DNA of 64,000 nt from Pleurotus djamor. Its lineage: Eukaryota; Basidiomycota; Agaricomycetes; Agaricales; Pleurotaceae. This document shows, in pieces, positions 23,728 to 35,152 of the stretch; positions within the stretch are counted from its first letter, which is position 1, and the number at the start of each line of letters is the position of its first letter. Location of the stretch: the NCBI GenBank assembly GCA_029747585.1, contig JAPEVF010000040.1, forward strand, positions 95,208 to 159,207, given 5' to 3'. Position numbers and translations under genes: made by a program. The notes beneath the pieces were generated by a model. That model was not told where the DNA came from, made no database searches, and worked only from the letters and a program-made list of their open reading frames with translations.

Positions 23728-25462
23728 CTACCGTCTGAACCAAGAAAACCAGCCAGCCCCTCCAGGTTTGCCTTCCCCTTCACCATCCTTCGACGAACCA
23801 AGCAACGGCGTCGCCTCATCCCCACCCGTTCTCCTCCCATCCCCTGCAAGGTCATCACCCACCGCACTCCCCCTATCAGACTCAGTCCGACTCCTCAAAT
23901 CCGTCCCAGCAGCCGACTCCAAAGCCGCCGCCAACGCCAAACTCACAGCAGCAGGATCATCCCCTTCACTCGTAACCAACCCAGGTACCTCTTCGATTTC
24001 TTCTCCTCCGCGAGGGGATATCGCACCGTAGTTGCGACTACGTATGGAGGAGGTATCCGATTCGTACAATGGATTGCCGAAGTCGTCTAGCCCGAGGCGT
24101 TGTTGACGGAATTTCCAGCATATGCACATGACGAGGAGGGTGCCTTGCATGATACCCGCGACGGCAAAGGTTATCCAGCCTGAGAACACACAAAGTCACG
24201 GTCAGAGAGGAGTAGCTTTATTGACCAAGGGAGATCTGCTTACTTGTCCAGTTGGTCCCGGGTCTACGAAACAACAGTTACGCATCACGCGTAATCAAGT
24301 GAGTGAACCATCGCAACTAGGAAAAAACCTCAAGAACCCTACCTGAGTGCGATGGAGGTGACCATCAAGATAGCACCTGGGGTTTGAATGCACATCATAG
24401 GGATACTAAGCGCTCCGACGACTTTATGACGATACGTATGAGCGATCTGGGGTGCATATTGTACGGCGGCGAGGAGAGCTGAGGTGACACCAAGAAACGT
24501 GGCCCAGTTGAGTACTTGGCTTGGTAGGGGCGTTGAGGGTGATGGAGGGGGGTTGGCGGTGAGGAGGAGGAAGAAGGTGGTGAAGGATATTAGGACGCTA
24601 CGGATCACGGTGAGCTAGGAGAAACAAAGCATAATGTTGTAGGAACGCACATGTGCGCGACGACCGTCCATGACAGCACTATCGACAATTTCCATTCCTC
24701 TCTCTTCATTGGTTCCTTGAGTAAACTGACGGAGGAAGCCGTCGAACGTGTGTCGTGGTTATCTTCGTCTTGGTGGATTAGGACGTATTTCAGGTGCGGC
24801 GGGTAGTATATCATATACAGGACGAGACTGTTTATGATATGATGATCCGAGCCAGTCAGACCGGGGTCTCAGTCTCAGGTTTCAGGTGGGGGAACGTACA
24901 TCATAGTGAAGAGGAACCACTGAAGTCCAACCTGAACGATGCCCAGAGTTAATTCAGCACAACCTGAGAAGCTCTATGTATTGGGTATTGACATCAGCTA
25001 AAGACCTGATGCAGATGACCGAGGAAGTTAGGAAACTACTCACCAAGACGCGACAGCATTTCACTATCCCCCACTGCATGGCCACCCTACACACCTCCCC
25101 AATAAGCATTTCTCAGCCTCAAAGTGCCGAAACCACCATGCAAACGCACATATTCAGAAACCCCGAAGCACACGACGTACTCCCCAAAAACAAGAACCAC
25201 GGTGATATCCCTTCCGATGATTTCTGGTTTATTATCCGGAAATGCTGGAATCACAAAAGGGTGTCGTTTCAATGGTCAACTTATCATTATTATATGATAC
25301 GTGGGGCAGTACTCACCTGAGGTGCGTAAGATACTATCAGCCCGACACAAAGTCCTGTGGTGAGGGTGGCGGTAAACCAGTCATGATGCTATGATTGTTG
25401 GGTGAGTCCTCGGAGGTGTACAAATCAGATTGGATGCGCACTCCGGAGCATGTGTCTGTCAT
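23728..25462 (-). CDS. PQ-loop repeat membrane protein
   Basis: Multi-pass PQ-loop protein of the family that includes vacuolar amino-acid transporters such as Ypq/PQLC2 and cystinosin. Two PQ motifs are readable: GLIVSYAPQ followed by HFRIINQKSSEGISPWFLFLG, and LAAVQYAPQIAHTYRHKVVGALSIPMMC. Further hydrophobic segments are VQVGLQWFLFTMM, LISFTTFFLLLTA and WITFAVAGIMQGTLLVMCI. A small first exon (25462-25442, MTDTCSG) joins 25388 downward. Splicing completes NWTSWITF near 24,190. The C-terminal ~120 residues are hydrophilic and rich in Gly, Glu and Ser (RNYGAISPRGGEE, EATPLLGSS), as in other fungal members. The transported substrate cannot be told from sequence. It sits between the two halves of a split F-box gene. 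Confidence 0.82.
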
Positions 25463-25774
25463 TATTGAGGCAAGATGTGAAGTCCAGAGTATGTAAGGGT
25501 ATTGTTGTAAGGAGGAGAAGTAGCCTTCCTCGAAAGCCTTGCGAAGGAGTGGCTCCGATGCAGCGGGCAAGACTGAGAGGAAGGTTCAAAGGAGCACAAC
25601 TGCTGAGCGCCTTTCGCGTTTCCGCAAACGATCACGTGTGCAAGACCCCTGAATCGCCATGTATCATCCGCGGCTCCCACTGACTCTGAGTTCGTCTCTT
25701 CATTCCTCGGTGTCTAGCTTTTTCTACTCGGTACTTTTTCTTCTGTGTATGTACTCCAGATGTACTCTGCTCCC

Positions 25775-26047
25775 ATCCTCCAAAATTGATTCCCTTACTC
25801 TCGAAATATTCCAACAAATAACACGGCAGGTCCTCCTGAGGCCTTCGACCATATGCTGCTGAGCTGGAGATCCATTTACATCTATGAAACTGTGGTCCCA
25901 AAACTTGTGGGTCTAGTCGGGCACAGTTTACCTATCGGGCCTCTTCTTATTTGTTGACTCGCCCAGAGGACGGCTGCCCTGCCCGTTCGTGTCTGCAAAT
26001 ATTGGGAAAAGATCGCCACGCCTTTTCTTTACGAAACGCTCATGTTC
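25775..26047 (+). pseudogene. 5' half of a split family E F-box gene
   Basis: Matches the start of the gene at 33,100: the equivalent of MESLPLEVCRQIL reads IDSLTLEIFQQI here, so the start codon ATG has become ATT. A frameshift follows. After the intron region comes AGGACGGCTGCC and an intact-looking VCKYWEKI...TPFLYETLM stretch, ending abruptly after CTCATG at about 26,046. The first base beyond that point has no match to family E, while the missing remainder is on the other strand at 22,985-23,605. Confidence 0.72.
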
Positions 26048-26165
26048 TAAACATTCCACCAAGTGCTCGGGATGAGCCCGTTTAGATTCCAGACCAGCCA
26101 GGAATGGTACATACAAAAGAAAAACCTAATCTGAAAAAACAGGGCATGTGCATACACCTTCTACC

Positions 26166-27417
26166 TTACTTGATCAAGAAACCTTCCGCATCGCGTAAAT
26201 CAATATTCCTCGTCTTCAAAATCTCCACCAACTGGTTCAACACATCCGCATGCCGCGTACGAAGGTCCATACATGCGTCTGGGTCGCTGAATTGGATGAA
26301 GATGAGGCCGGCGGCGTCCATGGAGCGGAATATGTGGGTGAGTTGGAGATAGGCGGCTGCGTCGCAGTAGTTGGGTTTGTAGGCTTCCAAGCCGAAGCTG
26401 GTGACGGTGTGGGGGAGGCGACGGATGTGGCGGCGCAGGTCACTCCAGATGCCGCAGATGAGGGAGAGGTGNGTGACGCTTGGGGGGAGGGTGTCGAGGG
26501 CGTCTTGGAGATGNTCTTGGGCGATGCTGCTGTGGGCGGANGCGATGTCCAAGGTAAGACGACGGAGGGATGATGTAATGGGGTAGCACGGGGGCAGCAG
26601 GAAGATCTCCTGGATGAAGATCTCGTCGATTGCGTGGTTGTTATCTTTGAGGTGCATGAGCGGTAACGCGCTGAGGGAGAGGAATTGCAGGGGTCGCAGT
26701 TTGTGTATGATGACCTGGCTGTCGCATCGGAAGGCCCGTAACGCGACCATCTTCCTGAAGAATTCATGGGGTATCTCGCGCCCGCCGACAGCCGATATGT
26801 TGGGGATGTTGAGGATCTGGAGGGTCCGTGCGGCGGGTAGGATGGCTCTGAACGTCGCTTGCACGTTCGGGTATATGTGGCGCGTTGCTTCGATGGGGAG
26901 ATGCATGAAGATATGCAGCGACGTGATGGTTGGGCACGATGACATCAGCTTCGCCAGATCGGAGGTGGCTATCATCTGCGTTGGGTGGTTCATGATGATC
27001 ACGATCCGTTTGATCAGCGATCCGACGTCTTTCTGGTACAGCGACTGCGGATCCTTCGTCAGGAGTGCGGCCAGAGCCTCGATTTGCGACACGCGCGATA
27101 GGAAAACAGTGTTGTAGAGCAGCGGCGTGAAAAAGGTGTTCCATGATTTACAGACGAGGGGGAGTGACAGGGTGATTCGTGACTGGGTTCAGTTCGGTGA
27201 GTCGTCGCCTTTTGCGTTGGGTGGTGGACGAACTCACTGGGGAAAAGTGATGGATGGTCGTGGTGATGGTGCTAAAGAGCAGGTTTTGACATCGGAGGAG
27301 TTTGAAGTCGAGGTCCTCCGTCGACAGGCTCGTCATGTCCTCGAATATCTGGAGCCATAGTTCCGATGGAAGAGGCAGCTTGACGTTCGCTGCATCCTCA
27401 GGCAAAGGCAGATGCAT
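26166..27417 (-). CDS. F-box/LRR-like protein, family A copy 3
   Basis: Exons 27417-27238 and 27182-26166 give 398 residues. The F-box is KLPLPSELWLQIFEDMTSL; across the phase-0 intron comes ITLSLPLVCKSWNTFFTPLLYNT. Shared family A landmarks are GSLIKRIVIIMNHP, LQILNIPNISA, MVALRAFRCDSQVI and the terminal SDPDACMDLRTRHADVLNQL. It lacks the acidic insertion of copies 1 and 2, and is about 90 residues shorter. Three N characters at 26,472, 26,514 and 26,541 sit in the LRR-like part but do not break the frame. An in-frame upstream ATG at 27,501 is possible; I prefer 27,417 because it puts the F-box close to the N-terminus, as in the other copies. Confidence 0.83.
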
Positions 27418-27999
27418 ACCGAAACTAACAAAAAGCTGACAGGACGGGAGTTGGTCTGGGCCTGGTGCCTCGAATTCCACAGACAGGGGCGCCAATTTCA
27501 CTCCTGTTGTGGTTCGCGTTCAATTCAGTCTCCACACACACGCAGCTAGGGCTACTTGACTCTACTCTATATCTCTGTTATATGACGTGGCGACTGCCCT
27601 TCCGTGGCTCAGCGGACCGCTTGATGCAGAAATTCACGTCCATGCGGCCTTCGCACAACATCAACTGTTTAGCCTACCTGCGCTTCGTCCACCTTCCGCG
27701 TCAACTTCGGGATGCAACGACTGAACATCCACTGTCATTGGCACAACGGCGCAACTCCGGTCGGCTATATCGTCCACTAGACCATTTCTTCAGGCTTCGA
27801 AAATACTGGGATACTCAAGAGATACTATCTGGGGCTCTTTCGGCAAGGATTTACTGGTCGCGTTTCTGATAACGCTAAACCGCCAATTCTATTCAGCATT
27901 TCCCATGACTATCGGTCAATATTCGGTCTACTTTGCCTTGCATACTACTTATAAGAGGCCCTCCATCCGTAATATCTTGAACTGTATCGACCATTCAAG
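27418..27999. other. Intergenic, no gene seen
   Basis: Divergent spacer between family A copy 3 and the xylanase gene. No frame shows family resemblance. The last ~60 bp before 28,000 include a TATAAGAGG-like element at about 27,950, a plausible core promoter for the xylanase. Confidence 0.45.
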
Positions 28000-29993
28000 A
28001 TGATGAACCGTCTATTGGGCCTTTTGTGCTTGCTCCCTCTCGCGTTCGCACAACTTCAGCCGCTGAAGAGTTACTTCACGGGCGGAAGGTACCTCGGTTT
28101 CTTCACCAACCAAGGTCGCATGACCTCTGCCGGAAGCACATACGTCAGTATTGGCGAAACGAACTTCAACGCCGTGACCGAATCCAATGCGTGTAAATGG
28201 GAAGTCATCGAGCCGACGCAAGGGCAGTTCGCTTGGTCGGGATGCGATTATAGTTTCAAGTAAGTATTATCAGCATTTTAACTTTCATTTTCGTTGGCTA
28301 CCGTTGACTGACTGGGTCGTTGTTTAGCTGGATTACCAGTCGTGGTGGAAAGTTCCGTGGTCATACGCTTGTCTGGTACGTCTGGTTGAAGCATTCCAGC
28401 GGCGTCTTCTTACCCTTTGCATATCACCATAGGCACAGTCAGCTCGCCCCCTGGGTCAGCACACTTTCTGGCTCTGCTGTGGAGTCAGCCATGTCGAACC
28501 ACGTAAGTTGCCTTGACTGTATCACTGGCATATAACATTCCAATACTCATCCTCTTCTCAGATCAACGCGGTAATGGGACACTACAAAGGAAAGTAAGTT
28601 CCCAAATTCGCCTACTTGGTAATTGAACCCGCCTCACCTCGCTGGTCCTTCTTCCTATATACACAGAGTCTACTGCTGGGACGTCGTCAACGAGGTAAAT
28701 CCCTCCACCCCTCACCCCTCACCGGCACCCCTCCCCCATAACCAGGCTTATCATAATCCGCCCTCTAAAACCCTAAAAACCTAAAAACCATACTTAGGCT
28801 CTCAACGAAGACGGCACACTCCGCACCTCCGTATTCTACACCCAAGTCGGGACGGATTACATCACAAAAGCCTTCCAATACGCTCGTATCGCCGACCCAG
28901 CGGCGAAGTTGTATTACAACGACTATAATATTGAGGCGGCTGGGAGGAAGCAGGATGGCGCGTTTAATTTGGTGAGAGATTTGAAGGCGAAGGGGCTGAT
29001 TGATGGGATTGGACTTCAAGGTGAGTGCATTTGCATTATAATGGAATTTTTGAATGAAGTTTGGTATGGTATGGTGATTGGACTGATGAATATTGAATGA
29101 TGATTTGTGTAGGGCATTTTACTGTTGGCCAGATGCCTGCGAACCTTACGGGGACTGTACAGCGTTTCGCGAGTCTGTTGCGTTTACGGAAGTTGATATC
29201 GGTACAAAGTGAGTCGCGTGTTCTTCTTCTTCTCCGAAACAAAAAGAAGGAGAGAGAGAATGAAATAAAGAAATAAAATACTATCCCCAGTGACCAAGTC
29301 GTTGACTGACTGCCACTTGTCTTCCCTCTAGATCCCAAGATTTCGTAGGCCAGGCTCGTGACTACGCTACGATGACGATGGCGTGCGCGTCAGTCGAGAG
29401 GTGTGTCGGGATCACCGTTGGTGGGATACGAGACAACGAATCGCGTAAGTCCTGACTCCTACTACGTAGTACCTCTCATCGTCTCCGTCGAGTCAAGGAC
29501 GCACATTTAACGCACGCATGTTTCTTTCTTTCTTTCTTTCTTTTTTTTGTTTTTTTTTGGACAGCATATTGGCGAAATGGCGAGTACACGTTGCTTTGGA
29601 ATGAGAGCTACCAGCCCAAGCCCGCGGCGTCCGCTGTTGCTTCCGCTGCTGCTGGGGGAACAGGGGGAAGCGGTAGCTCTTCAGCACCAGCTCCGAGTTC
29701 GGCGCCAGTTTCTTCTTCAAGTTCTACGCCGAGTTCGACGAGTACGAGTAGTGCACCTGCTGCTACGCAGACGAAATACGGTCAATGTGGCGGTTCGTCT
29801 ACATATAACATCTTTATATCCCTTGAATTTGCCCTCACACGATTCTCTTTTGCATAGGGAGTGGTTGGACTGGTCCAACTGTCTGCGCATCGGGGAGTAC
29901 ATGTACGTTCTCGAATGCATGGTATTCACAGGTAAGCAACACGGTTGCCTTTCGGCCTCGGAGTATACTCATGTTAAATCTCAGTGTCTATAA
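28000..29993 (+). pseudogene. GH10 endo-1,4-beta-xylanase with C-terminal CBM1, frameshifted
   Basis: Secreted hemicellulase by descent: signal peptide MNRLLGLLCLLPLAFAQ, GH10 catalytic domain, Ser/Thr linker and a fungal cellulose-binding module (TKYGQCGG...[12 protein letters not shown]). Splicing restores GHTLVWHSQLAPWV, the acid/base motif YCWDVVNEALNEDG and the nucleophile segment AFTEVDIGT. Between VQRFASL and AFTEVDI (about 29,170-29,180), however, the sequence is 10 nt shorter than the GH10 pattern, which changes the frame just before the nucleophile; no GT-AG intron can repair it. The usual Trp of GITVWG is also Gly (GITVGGI). It therefore looks like a decaying gene, unless an assembly error removed those bases. 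The last exon is only TGTCTATAA at 29985-29993. Confidence 0.75.
29521..29560. repeat. TTTC microsatellite followed by poly-T, in a xylanase intron
   Basis: Five to six TTTC units and two T runs lie just before the acceptor that leads to YWRNGEYTLLW. It forms an exaggerated polypyrimidine tract. Confidence 0.8.
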
Positions 29994-30127
29994 GAATTTA
30001 GTATTAAGTAGCACGTTGAGTCTGGCGGCTCTGGCCATGCAGAGAACGATTGTTTAAAAAAAAAATGCCAAGTCAATTTCAATGATTAGGGGGTTGGCTA
30101 CTTTTTGAGGTTTAGCTCGTCACGCGT

Positions 30128-30171
30128 CACGTGAGCCGCAGGCACAATAAAGTGACCTGTCACCTGAGTCA
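30128..30171 (+). promoter_or_regulatory. Conserved family C promoter block, copy 3
   Basis: CACGTG (E-box) at 30128-30133, CACAATAAA, the palindrome GTGACCTGTCAC at 30152-30163 and TGAGTCA (AP-1/Gcn4-like) at 30165-30171. It ends 35 bp before the ATG. Near-identical blocks precede copies 2 and 4. Confidence 0.62.
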
Positions 30172-30206
30172 TTATTTGAACGCGCCTTGGTTTCTTCCTA
30201 CCCACC

Positions 30207-32828
30207 ATGTCGAACGTCCGCCGTTCCGAACGCCTCAAACGCGTCGCAGAAGCACCTCCTCCTCAAGTCAATGATCCTGACTCTCAGGATGAAGAAGAAG
30301 CGGACGACGACACGCAGTATAAACCGAAGCCTGTAAAGCGCCGCAAAGTCGCCCGGGTTGATGGGGAGACTAAGCGCGTCGTACCACGAGGCAAGGGAAA
30401 GCTGAGGAATCTACCTCAGATGCCATTGGATATTCTGTTTGAGGTCAGCTACCTGTCTGGCACGTTCTCTTCTGTGCTCATGGAGTCTTGTCAAGATTTT
30501 TGGGTTCCTAACCCCTTTAGACGTGCTTCGTCTGGCGCGTACGACGAAGGACTTTCGATCGGTTTTGATGAAGCGGTCGGCTATTTCGCTTTGGAAGACG
30601 GTGTTTGATAACGTGCCTGGCACCCCGGAGAAGCCTGAGGATATATGTGAACCCGCTTGGGCGAACTTCTTGTTCACCAACCACTGTTATGTGCGAACAT
30701 CTCACTTTTATTGGTTTGAATCAGGCTTACGCGTCACCACTTAGCAATGCTTCAGCCCTCGACCTTCGCATACATTCGGTGGACACTATGTAAGGTTCTG
30801 CAAGCGCTGTGCTACGGACAAGTAGGGATGTTTCATGACTCTGGGCGTGTTCTTGGTTCTCATTCGTGCGTAGGGAGTTCGACGTCCGCACCAGCGAAGT
30901 TTCACAAAAGCTGCTGCGCCTGGGCATCAGCCCATACGACTCTCCCTGCCGTGTGTATTCCATTGCCTACGAATACGAGGGAACCTATGCTTGGTCCTCG
31001 AGTAAGTATAATCAATTACATTTCGATCATCCCAAAGGGTTTCTGACTTGTACTTGTTGCCATGTATTTCGTCAGAACACTATAGTTCGCGTTCTAGACT
31101 TTCGTATCTTCGAGTTGACCTGGACGACTTTTTGGAGGGGTATGAGAGGGTTCGTCAGAATGAAGAGGAGAGGAAGGCTTTTTTAGAACAGCGTAAAGAA
31201 CGGTTTCGCCTTATCGACCAGGTGGGGGTGATGTTCTGTTATTAACGGTGTTGATGCTAACGTAGTTGATTTAGCGCATACCGGTCTATAAGAAGTGGTT
31301 TACGGAGAAACACGACGAACGCAGTGCGGAGCGTGACGACATCCGTGCGGCTCGATTTGAAGCGTATGTCCACTTGGGCTTTGATAAATGCTTGTTACTC
31401 ATACACTCCCATTATAGCATCCAACAAAAGTTGTCCGACTTGGGTTTGTCATTTTCCTCGAGGACTTCTTTTCTCCTTGCTCAACATCGTGCAATTTGAC
31501 TAGGCTGGGCCTCTGAGTTGAAAACCCTCGGTCCTAGCGATATGGATACGTTGAGGCAGCTCCCAAACGTCAAGGTGCCGCGACCTTTGACCAACCGAAG
31601 TGGGTGCTTCACTCATGACCTCATGTCAACCGTTGTCTTATCTGTCTTTAGTGTGGAACAAGATCGAACCCGAGATTGTGCCGCTAATGGAGGGGTTCCG
31701 CGACGAACGCTTGAAGAAGGAGCGAGCCGCAGTCCTCAAGAGACGTCGCCAGATTTTCGCGGACGTGGTCAAGGACTATAATTCGAGTCAACCGCCAGAC
31801 AGTATCCTCCCCTGCCCCAGCGATCTGTACTTCCTAGAGAGCTTCGCGCCTGTCAAGACTAGTATCGAGGAAGACCCCAACGAGGTCAAATACTCAGCTT
31901 CAAACTTCGATGACGTTATCGCAGAGATGCCCCGGTACTGCGAGGAGTGGAAAGCACTTTGCGCATCTCAATTGATCGAATTCGCCAACAACGATGCCTC
32001 CGTCAAAAACGCCGACCCTCCCATCACGTTCGATGAGTCGACTCTACAACTCGCCCGAACGGTGTTCACATGCACTTATTGTGATCAAGCTATTGTTTAC
32101 CCCAATATGCTAGGCCACCGATGTTTTCATCGCGAACCACGCCTGTACGATCCCCGGGCTACCCAAGCAATGCTTGATCTCAAGTGTCACTACTGGGCCC
32201 AATCAGCTCGTCCCTTGTTACGGTTGATACCAGCAGCGATGATCTCGAAACTCTTGCAGACGTGTGGTTTCGATCCGCAGACTGCTACGAAAGAAGATGT
32301 CGACGCAGGCCGCCGCTGGGTAACAGCTGAACGTAATTATGTCACCCCTACTGTTATGCGTTGGAGAAGAGCGGTAAGTACGCAGTTTACTTCGTCTTTC
32401 CATGACTCAACGCTCAATGTGTGGTGTTCTTTCGTCAGATCCAATTTGCGTCCTGGTTTACACCCGATGTTGGATCGTGTATTCTGGTGACCGATGAATC
32501 TCTCATCAAGGTGTATGACCTCGCAGAGCTGGACTATTACGAAACGAAGTCGCGGAACTCCCCATTCATCTGTGTCCACTGCTCCGAAAAGACTGTAGGA
32601 TCACTCACAGAGCATATGACAAAGTGCGTTTTTTTTCTTTGGTCGTCCATCCGCACTCTTTTCTGACGCGCCTCGTTGATCTTTCCTGGGAATAGGCATA
32701 AACCGGACGAACCCTTGGAAATTTCTGACTTCAGGATGGTTCCCGATACTTTGCCTGTGTTCTTGTTTTCACTGAGCGTTGAACGTCCGCCGCCGCCGCC
32801 ACCGCCCACTGAACCTGAGACAAGCTGA
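30207..32828 (+). CDS. F-box protein with Cys/His-rich C-terminus, family C copy 3
   Basis: Probable SCF receptor, 677 residues. Eleven exons fit without any frame conflict: 30207-30443, 30496-30690, 30745-30821, 30874-31001, 31076-31221, 31275-31363, 31418-31443, 31504-31599, 31652-32373, 32439-32623 and 32696-32828. The N-terminus is basic with an acidic patch (DEEEADDD). The F-box is LRNLPQMPLDILFE/IFGFLTPLDVLRLARTT, then NHCYQCFSPRPSH and VRFCKRC, a coiled-coil-like Glu/Arg-rich stretch, MWNKIEPEIVPLMEGF, CTYCDQAIVYPNMLGHRC, CGFDPQTAT and FICVHCSEK, and finally a proline run. The Cys/His pairs could bind zinc. It starts 214 bp after the xylanase relic; the same neighbour relationship recurs before copy 4. 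Confidence 0.86.
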
Positions 32829-33099
32829 GAAGCTGGATGGTGCGGCCCCCTCCCTTCGCGAGTATCTATTATCTATATGTCTTGCCTCTACGTATCTATG
32901 TTTATATATTAATGGAAGATTGTATATACCCATTTCCTTCAAATATTACCACTCTCGTTGCTCTCTCGGGGACGACAATGCGACAGCTCACACAGTCCGC
33001 GGTCACGTCATTAAAGCCCCTGAATCGTAGGGCACAGTCACTCAAACGCCGAATCTTTTCCTGACGACTCGGACGTAGCTTGAGCCTTGGGAAGCTCCA

Positions 33100-34356
33100 A
33101 TGGAATCTCTCCCCCTCGAAGTATGCCGACAAATACTCCATAATGCAGCAGGCCCCCTGGATGACTTCGACCGCAGATTGCTACGCTGGAGACCCATTAA
33201 GGAAGCTCTGAACCACTTGCAGAATCTATGTACCAAGACTTGTGAGTAGAGCATGTCAACATACCTGTCGGACTGTCTCTTACTTGCTCATTCACGCAGA
33301 GGACGGCTGCCCAACTCGTTTACGTCTGTAAATATTGGGAAAAGATTGTCACGCCATTCCTTTACGAAACTCTCATGATCTCAACGGCCTCGCAGCTCAG
33401 ACTAGCTACGGAAACGCTCAGTCTTGTAATCGACCGCAGTGGCTCTGAGTCTTTGAGGAATCTAGTGAAGCGCATCTTTTTCGTGGTCATTGACGATGTC
33501 TCGGTTGACGCAACTGAATTTTACCAACTAAGTAATATCGCTCTGTCCAGGCTTAACGAGTTTGCACGCGTCCTACAGTTTCCACCTCGGGGACGACCAA
33601 GAGTCGCGTCCTTCCACGGTTCAACATCACATATCTCAAGCGGAACCCGATCCCCTCATCAAGGCTATCTCCCTGGCGCACAATACTCTTGAAGTATTAA
33701 GCGTGCCGAATGCTTACACATTCCAACACCACGCCTCCAAATCATCCTCATCTCTGGCCAGCCTTTTCAAGAAAATGCCTGCCCTGCGTGCGTTTCGCCA
33801 CGACTTTCCCTTCGTAGCCAACGCCTCATCAGCATCCTCGATCCCACCGAATGTTGAATTCCTATCCGTCTCTAGCAATCATCCCTGTCCGCCGATTCCT
33901 CCTTCCGTTAAGGAGATGGTCATTCTTTGCTACGGGTCACCACTCCATCATAACGTTCATAATGTTGACGGCGCATTCGTGACAACTCTTACTCTTCTCT
34001 GTTTCTTTCGCCCGGAAATGTTACAGCAGGCGATGTCCTGCATCTCACCGAGCGTCAAGGTCTTGTCCCTTCATATCCGGTCATGGACGAACCTCCGTCG
34101 TATCACGAGTATTCCCGAGAATGTGACTTGCCTGGGACTCAAGGCAAACGCACGACTTGCTGGTGATCTCCGCCTTGCGCTTGCGTCCTTCTTCGAATCC
34201 GTCAAAGCCCCTGCGCTGAACACAGTCCGGTTGCTCCACTGGGATGACGGTTATTATCTCCGCACGTGTCGCCCCGATGCTTTGTCGACGCTCGTATTGA
34301 TCCTTCGGGCGAGGGATGTAGACTTGATTGACTGGGAGGGAGTTTTGATGAAGTAG
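33100..34356 (+). pseudogene. Family E F-box/LRR-like gene with two lesions
   Basis: Carries a full F-box layout: MESLPLEVCRQILHNAAG, a first intron at 33242-33299, and TAAQLVYVCKYWEKIVTPFLYET, followed by LRR-like segments to the end LIDWEGVLMK. Two defects: the only good donor and acceptor join T to AG and create an in-frame TAG, whereas families A and D splice here in phase 0; and near 33,550 the frame shifts by one base between the FYQLSNIALSRL segment and LTSLHASYSFHLGDD. No N characters are present here, so these are more likely real mutations than base-calling doubts. A shorter product from an internal start cannot be excluded. The other copy is split between 23 and 26 kb. Confidence 0.7.
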
Positions 34357-34664
34357 CTTCGTACTCTTCTTCTCAATGCCCTCGTCCTCACACGAGCCTG
34401 CCCCTCCGTGTTTATAGATTTGAACAAGAATCCCTCTTTGGAGACTGAGCTGGTCGCATGTGTGGATCCGAATACAGCCAGAAAATCGCTTCGTCGTCAG
34501 CACCTAGGCACTTAACTACGCTGTGATGGCATGGCATGCGTGTCGGCCGGCTGATGTGTTTCACTCACCATTGGTTGAAATCGGGTTAACGACTCGTTTA
34601 TGGTCTAACCTTCATTTTCATGTTCGTCCGTTCTTAACCTCAAGGCCTCAAGAGTCATATTTTC

Positions 34665-35060
34665 TCAGCGTATCCAAATTGGCGCTACGGCCAGTATANG
34701 TACGTATATTTTGCTCTGGGACGAGAGCTACAAGGCTAAGCCCGTCACAGTCTGCCCTTGCGTCTTGCTGGTGGAGGACCGAGAGGCCACATCAGCCTCA
34801 ACTTTAAGTTCGCAGTTTCGTCTGCTACGCCGAGTGCGGCGAGGACGAACAGTGCACATGCCGCTACGCAGATGATCATGGTCAATGCGGTCGTACGGCT
34901 CTCATACTGGCATGCGATAAATTGGTGCCCCATTGACCAACCATTGACACGAGCTTTGTCTTTTGGGAGTGGTGTTGGTACTCGCGGGTAAGAAATGTGG
35001 ACGCCTTTTTGCCCTCGAAGCATACTCACGTTATATCTAAGTGTCTATATAAGAGCTTAA
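34665..35060 (+). pseudogene. Relic of the xylanase 3' end (linker, CBM1 and 3' flank)
   Basis: A degenerate copy of the last ~400 bp of the gene ending at 29,993. Recognisable pieces in order: GAGAGCTACAAGGCTAAGCC (compare GAGAGCTACCAGCCCAAGCC), TACGCCGAGTGCGGCGAGGA, GCTACGCAGATGATCATGGT, GGGAGTGGT, a GTAAGAAATGTGGACGCC intron start and AGTGTCTATATAAGAGCTTA. Frames are destroyed and an N occurs at 34,700. It sits 170 bp before family C copy 4, as the xylanase sits before copy 3, so it marks the edge of a duplicated segment. Confidence 0.75.
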
Positions 35061-35152
35061 CGTTTATGTTTTGCAGTAAGTACCCTGGACTCACTGGTCA
35101 AAAATTAAAATGCCAAGCAAGTCTGAAATAGGAAATTTATTGTTCGAGGCCT

